64,000 nt of DNA, from positions 930,001 to 994,000 of the forward strand of contig BGZK01000017.1 of assembly GCA_005406025.1 (NCBI GenBank), written 5' to 3'. Below, one piece after another: positions 23,868 through 35,770 of the stretch. Under the pieces are notes generated by a model, which worked only from the letters and a program-made list of their open reading frames with translations, was not told the DNA's origin and ran no database searches. Position numbers and translations under genes: made by a program. Positions within the stretch are counted from its first letter, which is position 1; each line of letters begins with the position of its first letter. The stretch is from Eumeta japonica (Eukaryota; Arthropoda; Insecta; Lepidoptera; Psychidae).

Positions 23868-24260
23868 AGGTCCTTCTAGTCCATAAAAATGGCAACAAGA
23901 GAATAGCGTCAAATTATAGGTCCACAGCGTTACTTTCTACTTTTTATTTCTTCTCGGCGATATGTTCAAGTTCATTTCTATACATATCGTATGCTTTGAT
24001 GAATAGCCAGCAAAGGGCTTGTGAAATAAGCGACAGCAACAAATTTGACCATTGACGTAAAGCATTTATTGGAATGGGTTGGGGATAATACCAAACGAAC
24101 GCAATAGACGCCGACTTTAACGGTGCATTTGACGCGGAATACCATTGCATTTTAAAATAATGAACGAATTGAAATACAATGGTGTGAGTGTGCCGCTGAC
24201 TTAATGCGTTATGAAGGTCACATTTCGATTTATTCTGTTCGTACTCGTCATCGAGGCATC
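23868..24260 (+). pseudogene. LINE reverse transcriptase palm fragment, frameshifted
   Basis: Plus-strand reading from 23868 gives VLLVHKNGNKRIASNYRSTA followed by LLSTF, the RT signature K.G.....NYRPISLLS. After a shift come YVQVHFYTYRML and SKGLVK.ATATNL, matching the family's QHGF..GRSTATNL. Another shift gives DADFNGAFDAEYH at about 24112-24146, the catalytic motif A (YxDFxKAFDxVxH) with its Asp retained. The sequence LKYNGVS, typical of the next helix, follows near 24165. In non-LTR elements this palm binds the metal ions for DNA synthesis. At least three shifts and internal stops make it non-functional. The antisense open frame at 23944-24294 is a shadow of it. Clade uncertain. Confidence 0.55.
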
Positions 24261-25779
24261 CAGAATAACTTTCAAAATTTGTGATGGAATACATATATTA
24301 TCTAATAGTTTAAAAGTAAGTAAATTTTTAGCGGCGTGTTGGCCTTCTAGTTCTTCCGGGAAAATTTGTACCGGTTAATCTGAATACCATTATACGTTAC
24401 GAACTGCGAAAAGGTCAAATCGAAAGAATTCGTATTTTGGTAGAGTATTTTACTGATGAGCTTAATTTAGATAAACACAATAAGAATATTGCAAGAATTT
24501 ATTGATTTATTCTGATAGAGTTCAAAAATTTTACAGGGCCCAAAATGGAATGAATCATGTAAAATTCTTTGCTGAAGATTCCTTTATGTCTTCCGTCCTA
24601 GAGAAGAGGTTCTCTATGTCAATACTGTCCCTATCGCGCCAACATAGTAAATGTCTAGGGCGTCATGACAGGCTCACTGAGGTATCGTAATGTAGTCCTC
24701 GTGCCTAGTTTGACCGCCTAGACAAGAGTCTAGTCTTATCTCTTTCATTTAATACATTGCACGAAAATTATAATCCTATAGTCCCTTTAGGGTCCGATGC
24801 TCAGCCCGCTAGTTTCATTGTTACTAAGCTTACCAATACCTTAGGGTCCAAAACCTTCCATGTAAAACAAAATAAAACGTTGCGGTAAGGTATGCCTGAA
24901 CACTGGAATACAAATAAAAACCATTTACGAATGTCTTGAATTATTAGCATTTTAGGAAAAACTATAAACCCCAAACCTTTAGAAAAGCGTCATAACTATG
25001 AATAATAATTTTCGAGATGTTCATGTGAAACGCTTTTGTGACCTTTTGACCTACAACTGCCTTTCCGGCATTCAGATCGATAAAGACTCTCCTTCTTTAC
25101 ATTTATGGGCCATGCAGATGCCAAAGAATATACAAGAATGTATAAATTCTTACAAAAATTTCCCAAAACCTCGCTAATTTTTATCTTTATTACTTGGTTT
25201 ATGAACCAAATATATAATTTCTACATTGTGTAATAAATATTAATGAGCAAAACTATTGTTTACTGTTACGAAGCTTTAAATACAAATAATACAAGTTGTG
25301 CGATGTTTCCGCTATCCGATGAAGAACCCTAATAAGGCTGTCTAGTCACTTCATTCCAAAGAGCCTAACATGAGTCCTTAGACAAGAATCTCTCTATAGG
25401 ACTATCCCTTTCACTCTTACCTGCGAGATAACGATAGTCCTATAGACAGACTTTCCTCTCGGGCGTCATGAGTTTATACTAAAATCAACACTATCTGTTC
25501 ACAGTTTGATTCGAAATAGATTTACTGACGATTTCTTATTTTTATTTATTGAAAACTCTTTTACTTTAAGCTAATTATTTTTTAGCTAATCATGAAAATG
25601 ATCAAGTTATTTCTGTTAATATTCTCATTTGAACATAACGCTTCAAAATTAAGTATAGCACATTTTATTTCAAATAAATCGACCATCATTTTTCTGTGCA
25701 TACAATTTTGTTGTTCTTTAAAATTTTTTTTCTACATTCTTATGACTATTCTTTTGGTGTGCCGACTTATCTTATTAGA

Positions 25780-25968
25780 CGCATGCATTGACAGCCCGCA
25801 TTCACCCCACCGCTAGTCCTCGAATCTTTTCTTCCAGCACGAAACCCTATCCAACTGATTGAATATTGACTCGAGAAAATTCACAGATATCGAACATCTA
25901 AGCAAGTATAGATACAAATTTATTGTATTGTATAGATACAAATATTGCTATATATATATAAATGTGTG

Positions 25969-26000
<32 letters not shown>

Positions 26001-26862
26001 TGCGTACGTGCGTGCATGCGTGTGCATGTTAATATTATGTTTTATGGACTAATTAAATTATTCTTATGCAAAGATATTTCAGTATCTATCGCCAGTATCT
26101 CCCTACGCGTTTTGTTATTCGAATTTTTTATAAAATTATATTCCATTCCTTTGTTCAGAAGTTATTCTGCATTCTTATTGAGTCTAGTATTAGATAAATT
26201 TTATTCTTGGATAAAAGGAAAAAATCGTTTTATTGTTTTGGTTTAGATCTCATTTTGCTCAACATTTAATAGAAACCGGTCATAAACTCAAAAATGATCA
26301 CAAGTTCGATGTTTTCCATGGGTGAGAAGGGGTTACATTTAAATGTTTTGGAATCTTTCGAAATTTTAAAACGTAAAGATAATAATAATATGCTCAATGA
26401 CCAAATTAATATTTATAAATCGCCATTGTTGGACGCTTGGTTGTAACTATTTGGATAATGATTGATGATGGTTAGTCTGTGGATAGTCATGTCTATTGTT
26501 GGTGCACTGTGACTGCTGGTAGAGGAGCTTTTGTCACCCTTTGACGTAGAGCATGACTACTTGTCAAACAAAACGATTGGGACCATCTGTAGCTTGGTTT
26601 TAACACTCCTTACGCCCTGTTGAATGTTACTGTCTGCATTTTCCTGAGGATATGCCTTTTGGCATGAAACGCATATAAAACTAAGACTTAAAGAACTATT
26701 AGCGGACATAGAAATAAACAATTAACACTTGCTTATATGTAAGATATCTGCCAATCCTCTCGAATCAATATTCAATCAGTTGGATTGGGATTCGCTGTGG
26801 AAGAATAAATTCGAGGGTCAGCGGTGGTTCACATGCTACATATTAATGCATGTTGCAGGCAA
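25780..26862 (+). mobile_element. Penelope-like element 3' portion flanked by inverted repeats (copy 2)
   Basis: A coding remnant at 26237-26446 reads RSHFAQHLIETGHKLKNDHK and FDVFHG, then after one frameshift LHLNVLESFEILKRKDNNN, MLNDQINIYK and a stop. This is the end of a GIY-YIG endonuclease as carried by Penelope-like elements. A 3' UTR follows, including 'ttggcatgaaacg' and 'ctattagcggac', which match the complement of 32.97-33.03 kb. The right end (about 26715-26862) is repeated in opposite orientation at the left (about 25780-25911), with shared words 'caactgattgaatattga', 'ccaccgct' and 'acctaagcaagt'-type sequence. Penelope elements often carry such repeats in inverted form. Everything upstream of the endonuclease tail, including the RT, is absent. 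Confidence 0.75.
25962..26026 (+). repeat. (GT)n/(GCGT)n microsatellite
   Basis: 'gtgtgtgtgtgtgtg' followed by repeated 'cgtg' units. It lies inside the interval between the inverted repeats of the Penelope-like unit. The open frame across it (MCVCVCVRACVRACVRAC) is the low-complexity translation of the microsatellite. Confidence 0.85.
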
Positions 26863-26864
26863 GC

Positions 26865-26912
26865 ATCTAATTATGGATTTCCGCGAATTAACACCTCACA
26901 AAATAGAAAACT
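26865..26912 (+). repeat. Short repeated block shared with 34.24 kb
   Basis: 'ttatggatttccgcgaatta' followed by 'acacctcaca' recurs at 34241-34281 in the same orientation. In both places it flanks a Penelope-like copy. It may be part of a preferred target repeat or a terminal segment of the element. Confidence 0.55.
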
Positions 26913-26999
26913 TTTCCTATTACTGAATCTACTCCATCTATCTGTCCATCACGTTGTGTTTATCCTACTTTAGGGCTACGTCGTTTGAATCGTAATAGG

Positions 27000-27592
27000 T
27001 GGCTAGATAAATTTTTCATAGTATATGAGATATTGTGGCGGACATCTTAACAAAGAATAAAAACCATAAGTACAAAAATGAAGTGGGGTCTCCGTACAAG
27101 AAAATTGTTTTTACAACTTTTTTTTTTTATATCATAAAAATAACAAAACATAGAAGTCTCATACTTTGTGTGATTATAGCGTAAAATTTTAAGTGAAACA
27201 ACACATGTCAAACATACTTTTATTGTATGGGGCCCTATTTCATTTTTAATTTTATTTTTTTTTATTTACAATTTGTCTTTAATTCGACAATAGTAATACA
27301 TACTGTATAAACATCTTAGTGTCTTTTCTATTGCCATTATTAAAATAGAGCAAAAAACACCAAAGAAAAACACATGTCTTGTACGAGACGACCCCTTTAA
27401 ATTTTGATATAATTTTATTTTGATCATTTATTGTTGTAGCAGTAATAGACTCTGTAAAAATTTCAATTGTCTACCTATTACGATTTATGAGATACAATCC
27501 GATGACATACAAACAAACAAACGAACAGCGGAAGTTTAGTAATAGGGTCCTGTTGACACTTTTTGAGTGCAGAACCCTAAAAGCACTTTTAT
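27000..27592 (+). repeat. Interspersed repeat with 'gcagaaccctaaaa' tail
   Basis: Order of words: 'ttgtatggggccc', 'ttgtacgagacgaccccttt', 'cgatttatgagatacaatcc', 'gacatacaaacaaacaaacg', 'aatagggtcctgttgacac' and 'gcagaaccctaaaa'. This is the format of a LINE or SINE 3' tail common in Lepidoptera. The open frame at 27487-27690 lies across it and is not a gene. Confidence 0.5.
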
Positions 27593-28137
27593 TTGGTAAA
27601 AACAAATTAAAATCTTGGTGGTACGGAAATACTAATGCCCAAATCGTTTTTTTACGACCTCCTTCTATTCTGTTATTTTATTCGCTTTAAATTAAGCAAG
27701 ATTCATTAAGTTCATAAAGATATCTCCGCAAGCAATAAGTAACGTGGATACTATGTTTTTAAACATCTCAACTTACTAGCGATATTGTTTACAAGATTTT
27801 TTAAAATTAGGGTTCATATTTTATTTTTCGTCATCCTTTCTGTTTTCGACACCAACTCCGCCTTGATTTCTGAAGCGTTTGAAGATCAAGGAGCTTGATC
27901 TTGCGGGGCAAATGGGTCTTATTGGAAATTTTAAAATGAAATTGTATAAGGTAATCGAATTAAGTAAAAACATCAAAATGTAACATTTTCATTTTCGATA
28001 TTTAACTAACCGTATCGAGCTAGAAATACTCATACTTTGTTGCGTAGAGGTCAAAACTTCTTGACCTTACCTTACGAATATATGTAAATTGATCGATTCA
28101 TAGGCGTTTCATAGATTTTACAACCAAAAAATAAATT

Positions 28138-28495
28138 GAGTAAAAAAAAAATTTAAGTGAAACGGTTTTATGAAAACAATGATGTAGGAAATCTACTAAA
28201 AGGTAAAAAATATTTGGTAGGTCCTCAGGTACAGTCTTCACTATTCTCATTGTCTAGATGGTGATCAGAGAAAAAATAGGATCTTGGGCGTAGTGTATCT
28301 ACATATAGCGTAGTATACTCCCCGCGTATATGTATATTTCTATTTTGTTTCTGATCAAATACTCTAGATTAATGAGGAGAATGGTATGAAGACTGGTGGT
28401 ACCTAGGACCTACCAAATTATTTTTTTAGCTTTTAGTACATTTCCTACATCACTGTTTCCATAAAACCGTTTAACTTCAATTTTTTTTTTTACTT
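28138..28495. mobile_element. Foldback/MITE-like element with about 125-bp inverted repeats
   Basis: Arms at 28138-28265 and 28365-28495 are imperfect reverse complements. Shared words are 'aaacggttttatg', 'gatgtaggaaat', 'ttggtaggtcct', 'agtcttca' and 'tgatcag'. The interior is only about 100 bp. No transposase is encoded, so it would depend on another element. Exact ends and target duplication were not fixed because A/T runs obscure them. Confidence 0.75.
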
Positions 28496-29520
28496 ATTTT
28501 GTTTTCAAGTTTTTTCTCATTTGTTACCATATTGTTCCCACAAATAATGGAATTTGCAACGGTCGACCCCCTCAGAGGTCCAATAGAAGGGCAAGACTCT
28601 TATACAACAAAATGGGCCCAAGTCTTAAGGGGAAACGCTAACGACATATCATTTTTATCCACTCTAATACCACACAGTCCTCGACGCGATACGAAATCTT
28701 GACTTGGGTGGGAGATCCATGCTTGAAACCAGATTCTTCGTTGACGAAGTTCTTCGTTTTGATTATATGCTTAGATTTCACTTTTTTATTAGAAATAATG
28801 AAACAAATATGAAATCTGGCATTTTAATACCGGCTTATGCGTATATTTAAGTTAATATGTATATTCTCGATGAACCATCTTACATGTAATATCTATAGAA
28901 GGCGGTAGCGTATGGAGGTCCGCAACGACGCAGCGGGCGTTTGAGAAAAAATGTGCCATTCATTTTGACTTTATATTGAAGGGTTTGTTAAATAATAAAA
29001 ATCCGCCATTTTGTTGGCGGCCATGTTGTATTTACAATAAAACAGAATATACTAAATGGTATTGTCATCAGCACTAAACGTTTAGACTAAATTTCAGATC
29101 AATCCGTCAACTGCAAGGGGGTGAAATTTCAATTACTAGATTTAACCCAAATAAATAAATAAACAGATCAAGTTAAATAAAACGGTTTAAAAATACGGAC
29201 AATGGAAAACGTTAAATTCGTATTACTTCGGCGAGTCAAAGACAAAAGAGCAGTTTGTCTAACGTCGAACACGATATGAATTATTGAAAAAAATGGCGAA
29301 ATAAATTATGAATTGGAATCACGTTCCGTAAAAAGTTTAAATAAAAATTCGCCACCGTTCATGTCTCCTTAGCATCGGCTGTATTTGTCACCAAATTTTA
29401 AAATCATTGGGAATTCGTGGCTATCTTCTTTAATATTTATCATTGCATGACTTTTTTAACTTTAAATTTTTTGATATCTAGAAGCTTAAAGCTAATTATA
29501 GTATGTTATATAACACATGC

Positions 29521-29690
29521 CACGTTAACATGCCACGTTAGCATCCATTAACGTTTCGTTATAAGTAATTAATGTCCTCAAAAATAGACATTTGGCTAGT
29601 ATATTAAGATTGGAACATAAAACTGCTAAAATTGCTAAAATACGAAAACTGCTAAAACTGCTAAAAAAACTGCTAAAATACGAAATTTAT
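29521..29690. repeat. Small direct repeats, 'actgctaaaa' motif
   Basis: 'catgccacgtta' occurs twice at 29516-29541. From 29621 the decamer-like motif 'actgctaaaa' and variants repeat at least six times, with two 'aaatacgaaa' interruptions. Slippage-type low complexity. Confidence 0.6.
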
Positions 29691-31010
29691 GTGAATACAT
29701 AAAACCAAAATAATTATGAATCGCAATAGATATCTGAAAATCTATTCACTGTATAATACTTGGAATCTTAGAGCTATATAAACACTGTTGCCGTTTTGAA
29801 GCGTAAATGTGTGACTTACTTAGCAGAGCGTAGATCGGTATAAACGGCTAAGCGATGGATGGCTTGGTTTGCAAAGCAGAGAGTGAGTTTAAGTGGGAGA
29901 ATCGACCGACGAGTTCTTAACTCAGACGCGCGTCAAGTTGTCGGCTCCGGATATTTTCGTCACAGTCGCGACGACGGTCGTTAAACCTTCGATCAGCACT
30001 GGGTGAAACAGTGAGTAGATACATGGAGCCATGTCTCGCTTGCAATCGAGTTTGATATAGATGAGAAACAGCCACACGCATAATATTATTTTCACGTCTA
30101 GTTTTTATGCTTAACGGTAAAGTAAGTTCCATCAGCTTATCAAACGTCACACATATAAATTCAACTTGAATTCCTCTCAACGTGTGGTGGTCCATGGCAG
30201 TACATTCTGCTCATAAATTTCTACGGTTCACGTCGAAACAGGAATTAGTCCCATTAGCCGTATTTTAGAATTAAAACGACGTCGCGACGTCAATAAAAGA
30301 GCCCGTTCAAAAAGTTTCAAGGCACGTGTTTTCAACTCCCCTCGTTGCGGGCGTTAACGAGCGACATTTTATTATAGAACAGTACACGTGCCTGCTTTCT
30401 CCCTTTGCAGGGAAAAAAACGAAACATAAACTATCCGCCACTTTTTCAAACCGCTCTTTTATTTTATGACGAGTTGCTCTTTTGAAGCGGTTCATTGATT
30501 TGATTTTTATCGGTTTCTTTCTTCTTCTCCTTTTGTTTTGAAGACAATGTGGCTCCATGGTTTAGCCTCATACTTAAGGATAAACGAAACACGTTTTTTT
30601 TCATACAAATTCGTTCCATAGTACGTTTTGAATCTATCATAGAAATAAATCTATGTCATAAATATCATAAAAGAAATCGATTTCAATTAAAACATTTAAA
30701 AATGTTCAATAAATGTAAATTTTGTTACGGGATTTGGAAAAAATACGATTATTTCGTTATTTTTATGTTTGATATTAAAATCCATGAAAAAACAGCAGTA
30801 TTTAAGTTCATGTGAGTACACAGAGAAACTAATTTATTGCGTTTATAAACGCATACATGCAACTCCATATAATTACTTATTTATCAAAACTGAAAGCTGT
30901 CACATCAACATAGAATATATATTTCTTCGACACATATACAAATAAAGAGTGAAAAAAATTACTTAAGTCGCATCGTGAAATTTGTATAGGTATGAAAGAG
31001 ACATTCGCAA

Positions 31011-31131
31011 TTACAACAGCTTCCACGTCATTTCGCCGGGCGTTGCCGCTTTGGTCTTTACAGATCGCACGAGCTTGACAAAAGCAGCACTGGCCGTATG
31101 TCCTTTAGTACACACAAAGCGGCATCGTAGC
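31011..31131 (-). CDS. Candidate terminal exon, unknown product
   Basis: On the minus strand 'ggaggttttacag' could be a splice acceptor. The frame after it reads LRCRFVCTKGHTASAAFVKL and continues to a stop at 31011, with moderate codon bias (GTC AAG CTC GTG). A second frame is also open (YDAALCVLKDIRPVLLLSSS), so the coding direction and phase are not secure. No family is recognised. It may equally be a fragment of an old retroelement. Confidence 0.2.
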
Positions 31132-31984
31132 CTGTAAAACCTCCACAGACAATGTTTAAAATTGCAAGAATTCTCTGCAGATATAACATAATTTGAAGCA
31201 CGTAGACGTTGGTACCTGTTACTTTTATTAATAATTTCACTGTAGGCTACCATTCTAGTTCATGCTATAGTGATTTTAATAGTCCAAATCAAAAATGTAA
31301 GGTACCTATCAATTATAATTATAATGTAAGATTATCTTTAATGAATCCGACAAAGACGATGACAAAAAGGAGGATAAGAACTTCGCTTAAAAAATATGAA
31401 TTTTAAAAAATGCGTAAATATTGTTTTTGTTGCCACCACCATATGTTACTACCGTCCCGTAAGCTAATTATATTATTATTAATTTATTTCTATTCAACTG
31501 CGTATATCCGTTAGTGATTCGTAAATATTATATTATGTAGAATTCTTGCAAATTATTTTATACACAACATTATCATGTTACAGATGCTCAAATCGTTTGT
31601 CTATCGTTGTCATCATTTTCTCATTTCGGCATACACATTCGACTGTTTGTCAGAAATACCTGTTTTTTTCCTGTTTTCGGCTAGACACTTTTCAAAAATC
31701 TGTTCTGCATGTAAATAATGTATATCCGTGAGTTTCTTTGCTTTGTTCACTTTAATTTAATGTCAGTAACCATTGGCAGGCATTTAACAAGAATGGAAAA
31801 TTATTTTTTTCTTTTCATTGAGCTGCATTTATTACAGTTTTCTTTATACATTTTGGCTCAATTTATTACTCAATATTTTTATAAATTTGCCATACATTTT
31901 ACAATCATTGTTTTATTTCAAGTCATGGGCTGCAACTACATATTCGGAGACAAATTTCGTTTAACACAAAATAAAAATCAGTTC

Positions 31985-32590
31985 TGCTGAAAATTTCAGC
32001 AAAACTAGTTCAATCATAATGTTTTTTTAATAATTTTCACTGAAATTTAACCGTGAAATACTAAAAATAATGAAGTTCTTTTGTTTGCTTTAAGCTATCT
32101 CCATAATAGTTTCATTGATATTAGTAAAATTTAATCTCACAGAACACAATCACCAAACCATAAGCAACTCTAACCACTAACTTTTTGTATGGACTAGAAT
32201 ATATTGTGTAAATTTCAGCGAAACTGATTCAATTATATGGATTCTTAGTAATACTCAGGGAATTCTAAAAATTAATCGAATATGGTTTTATTCGCTTTTT
32301 GTTGTTTCCGTACTAAACTTTATTGAAATTGGTTAAATTATAAGACTTTTCAGTAATTCTTTCGGAACCTCAAAATGTAACAAATATCCTTTTATTGCTT
32401 TTCCGATGCCTCCGTGCTAAACTTTATTGAAATCGGCTTAACTAAAAGAGCTTTTTAAAATTCTCAGGGTACCAAAATCAAAATGTATCCAGTATCCTTC
32501 TGTTGGCTTGCAAATATCTCCATACTATTTTTTTTAATTGGCTAAACTATAAGGATTTTTAGTATTTCTCACGAAACCTTAAGGAAGAAT
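31985..32590 (+). repeat. Degenerate tandem array, about 125-130-bp units
   Basis: Four to five diverged units repeat the series 'ctatctccata / cctccgtgctaaa', 'tttattgaaatcggcttaac', 'aaaagagctttttaa' and 'attctcaggg/attctttcgg', then 'ccttttattg'. Good anchors start near 32090, 32305, 32405 and 32510. Units are 65-80% alike by eye. No coding sequence. Confidence 0.55.
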
Positions 32591-32811
32591 CAAACCCTTG
32601 ATATTTTTTATTGCAGATAATTTTTCTCACTGATAATGCTGCATCATGATACAGGTCCTTGTCTTTGATATTGACTTGATTCAAATCCCTATTGCCATTC
32701 CGCTCCTCCCTAATCAAACTTCTTATATTAATTGCAATAAAATTATCCTATTTTTAAGTTTTTATAAATTCACTGAGAAACCCTAAACGTGTATTATGTT
32801 TATAAACGCTT

Positions 32812-34192
32812 GCCTGCAACATACATTAACATGCAGCAAGCAACCCACCGCTGACCTTCAAATCTGCGTCTCCACTACGAATCTCTATCCAAAGAATTGA
32901 ATATTGATTCGAGAGGATTGACAGATATCGAACACCTAAGCAAATGTTATTTTATATATATATATAATTATCTATCTTAGTCCGCTAATTGTTATAATGA
33001 TGATTTCTACGTACGTTTCATGCCAACTAGGCACATCTTCAGGAAATTGCAGACAGTCACATCCACCAGGGTGCAAAGAGTATTAAAAACAACTGACACG
33101 ACCTCGTTAAGTGAACCACTGTCATGCAATGGTCAAAGAACGACGAAAGCATCCTTACCAGTAGCCACAGACCACCACCAATAGTCATGCCTGTCAAATA
33201 TCACAAACTAACCATCACCAACCATTACCCAAATAGTTACAGCAAGCGTCCATTAATGGCTATTTATGAACGTTAATTTGGTCATTGAGCATATTATTGT
33301 TATCTTTATGTTTTAAAATTTCAGGGATTCCAAAACATTTAAACGTAACCCCTTCTCACGCACATGCAAAACATCGAAATTGCGTTCGTTATTAAGCTTA
33401 TGACCGGTTTCTATTAGATGTTTAGCAAAAGGGATCTGTCTGATTTATTATTTTTAAATGCCGAAATATGTTCTTTGTATCTAGTTTCAAAACAACTTCC
33501 GGTTTTTCCTATATATGTATATATTGATTCACAGTCATCACAAGTTAATTTATAAATTCCACATTTTTTAATTTTTGCAATTTATATTTGTTACATAAAG
33601 TTTTCAAATTGTTGTTTGTTTTAAAGGCCGTAGAAATATTGTTTTTTTAATAATCTTGAAAATTTCTCCGAAATTGTACCAAAATATGTCAAACTAGCTA
33701 TATATTTCTTTTGGTCTTTATATTTTGTTGGATAGATACTGTCCTTTATAATATTTTTATGTTTTTTATTAATGAGTCCATCAATACATTTTTTACTGTA
33801 TCCGTTTGCCAATGCTATAATGTAAGTGGTATTTAATTCCAATGCGAAATTCTGATTGTTAAGGGAGATGGTGAATAACCGATGTATCATAGATTTGTGA
33901 GCCGCCAATTTGTGTTGCCATGGCTGACAAGAAGAAATGGGTATTGTAGTATCTGTGCAAGTGGATTTTTGGTATATTTTAAATTTATGTCTATTATTTT
34001 TTCTAGTTAAGGTCAAATCTAAAAAAATTATAGATTTTGTATTTCTTCCTCTAGTTAAAATTGGATTTTGGGGTGTATACTATTAATATAATTTTGAAAC
34101 AGTTCTAATTCTCTCGAATTACCCAGCCAACATATAATAATATCGTCCACATATCTAAACTATTACAAGATATTACCATTGTTTATTATGTG
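32812..34192 (-). pseudogene. Penelope-like element with RT and GIY-YIG parts (copy 3, fullest)
   Basis: Minus-strand order: FRYVDDIIICWLG (catalytic YVDD intact, 34142-34153), IHPKIQF, then the frame at 34016-33621 with MTLTRKNNRHKFKIY, CTDTTIPISS, HKLAAHKSMIHRL, NGYSKKCIDGLI and YFGTISEKFSRLLKK (RT thumb and linker). From 33590 come a GIY-like KCGIYKLTCDDCESIYTYIG, KTGSCFETRY.EHISAF.. and the RSL..H..ET-type end (GIY-YIG endonuclease), finishing with DQINVHK near 33280. The 3' UTR runs to about 32812 and matches the inverted repeat of copy 2. In the family, RT plus endonuclease insert the element by target-primed synthesis. Stops and shifts, one just before YVDD, inactivate it. The 5' part of the RT is missing. 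Confidence 0.85.
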
Positions 34193-34486
34193 CTTAGTTT
34201 AGGATTCATAGAGTTAGAAAATATAGAATTAATAGCAGCTATTATGGATTTCCGTGAATTAACACCTCACACAATACAATATTTTTGTAAAATAAACATA
34301 AAATTATTGGCTCTCGTGAATTGTTTTTTTAAACGAATTCGTTGTAACCAAAAGGGTTGTGGCCTATTCGTGAAAGTACTTCTTTTTGAAAAATTCGCTA
34401 ATGTTTACAAAACCAAACCAAAGCACGAAACCAAAAGATATGAAATGCAAATATTTTTTTGCCGTATTGTTCTAATTACGCTATAA
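34193..34486 (+). other. Open frame without recognised domain next to the Penelope copy
   Basis: A 98-codon frame (34190-34486) starts inside the truncated Penelope end and includes the block shared with 26.87 kb (DFRELTPHTIQYF). The same FRELTPHKIENF translation occurs at 26.88 kb, so this is a repeat and not a gene. No domain is recognised beyond it. Confidence 0.4.
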
Positions 34487-34763
34487 TTTTAGAATAAATT
34501 GGGCTCTTATGTGTAAAATTTAGAAATATATTTCAGTAAAACTGGGTTTGTTTGATCGCAAATTATCATTTAGGAGAAAATTTATATTTTTCTGTAATAC
34601 AGCCAAACAGCGCCATCTCTTGACGTGTTAGCTTTTTATAATTGTTTCGAATCTCCTTAAAACTACACATGTCGTAGAAAATTTTCATTATCTTGAATAT
34701 GAAGATTTCTCATTGATTTATTTTACTGAGTTCCCTCCATAAGAATGGATATTTATATATTTT

Positions 34764-35057
34764 CCCCAACCTAAAGTACAAAACGTGCATAAAAGTTAAA
34801 CTGTTTAAATGGACTCCAACATTACGTTCTTGTTTGGTAAAATCATTTATTTAAACCCCAACGAAAACCACAAAATGCCCATAAAACTATACTGCATAAA
34901 CGGACTACAACTTCACATTTTATTCGGTAAAAACATTTGTTTATTCCCCCCAAAAAAATGTTTATAAAACTATAATCGATAAACGGCCTACAACGTGACA
35001 CTTTCGTTGGGTTAAAGCATTAAGTTACTCCCTAGCAAGTCATACAATGCGCTTAAA
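34764..35057 (+). repeat. Degenerate tandem array, about 90-bp units
   Basis: Three units start with 'cccc' at 34764, 34856 and 34946 (lengths 92, 90 and 84), and a partial fourth begins at 35030. Each carries 'cataaaa.t', 'taaa.ggactacaac', a 'ttcggtaaaa' block and 'catttgtttatt'. Units drift progressively along the array. No coding sequence. Confidence 0.7.
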
Positions 35058-35509
35058 AAAGTATTATTTCAGATAACCGACGTTCAGTCGCATAAAATTT
35101 TTATCGGATATATTTTTAAGCCAATTAAAAAGTCCTTTTAAAAGATGAAGATTACAGATTTATTTAATCCGGACTTTAGGATAGTTAGTCATGGTCACGT
35201 TAATTTTACATAAAATAAGTCAACACCCGTAGAAAGTAAAAGAGATGCTTCCACGACAAACGTTTTAATAATCTCACTATACTTTGTATTCATTATTTCA
35301 AAGGCCGCTGTGTTCATTGAGAGGTAATAGGTGTATGAAAGTCAAATTTACTTAATTATAGTATTACAAATTTTAATTTACCTTCTGCAGCGCGATAGAT
35401 TTTATATTAACAATACATAGATATAGAAAATTAACACTTAACAAGTCTAACGTGGTATTAAAATGTATTCATTTAAGCCCATTAGTATAAATCCTAAAAT
35501 TGGGACGAT

Positions 35510-35770
35510 TGATTGCATTTTAACTCCCCACAGGGGCCGGGTGGGCGGATTGTGTATATGTGTGTCTGTCTATAGCATTGTAACTTCCGGATGGCTATCT
35601 GACTTCATTTTAGTATATTTGTTTGAAAGATGATTTGATGGGGAGTGTCCTTAGCTATGACTCAAGAAAATCTGTGCAGCCGTTTGAAGATTACCATTAC
35701 TTTTCCAATTGATTAATCAACGTAAGCATATTCCACGGGTATGATCGATACGAAAATGGGTATACTTTTA
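35510..35770 (+). repeat. Interspersed repeat ('tgtgtgtctgtctatagcat' type)
   Basis: Words in order: 'ttttaactccccacagggg', 'gtgtgtctgtctatagcat', 'gtaacttccggatgg', 'tttgtttgaaagatgattt', 'ggggagtgtccttagctatg' and 'gaaaatctgtgcagccgttt'. I recall this as a widespread lepidopteran repeat with a 'statement-like' order of conserved words. It is noncoding. Confidence 0.5.

Noticed and set aside
23944..24294. Minus-strand 116-codon frame
   Set aside because: It is antisense to the LINE RT fragment whose motifs (NYRSTALLS, DFNGAFD) are on the plus strand.
29917..30195. 92-codon minus-strand frame in moderately G+C-rich DNA
   Set aside because: No recognisable domain and no convincing splice context; left unassigned.
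30278..30291. Perfect 14-bp palindrome 'gacgtcgcgacgtc'
   Set aside because: Resembles two CRE-like half sites, but a single short palindrome without a promoter is not enough to call a regulatory site.
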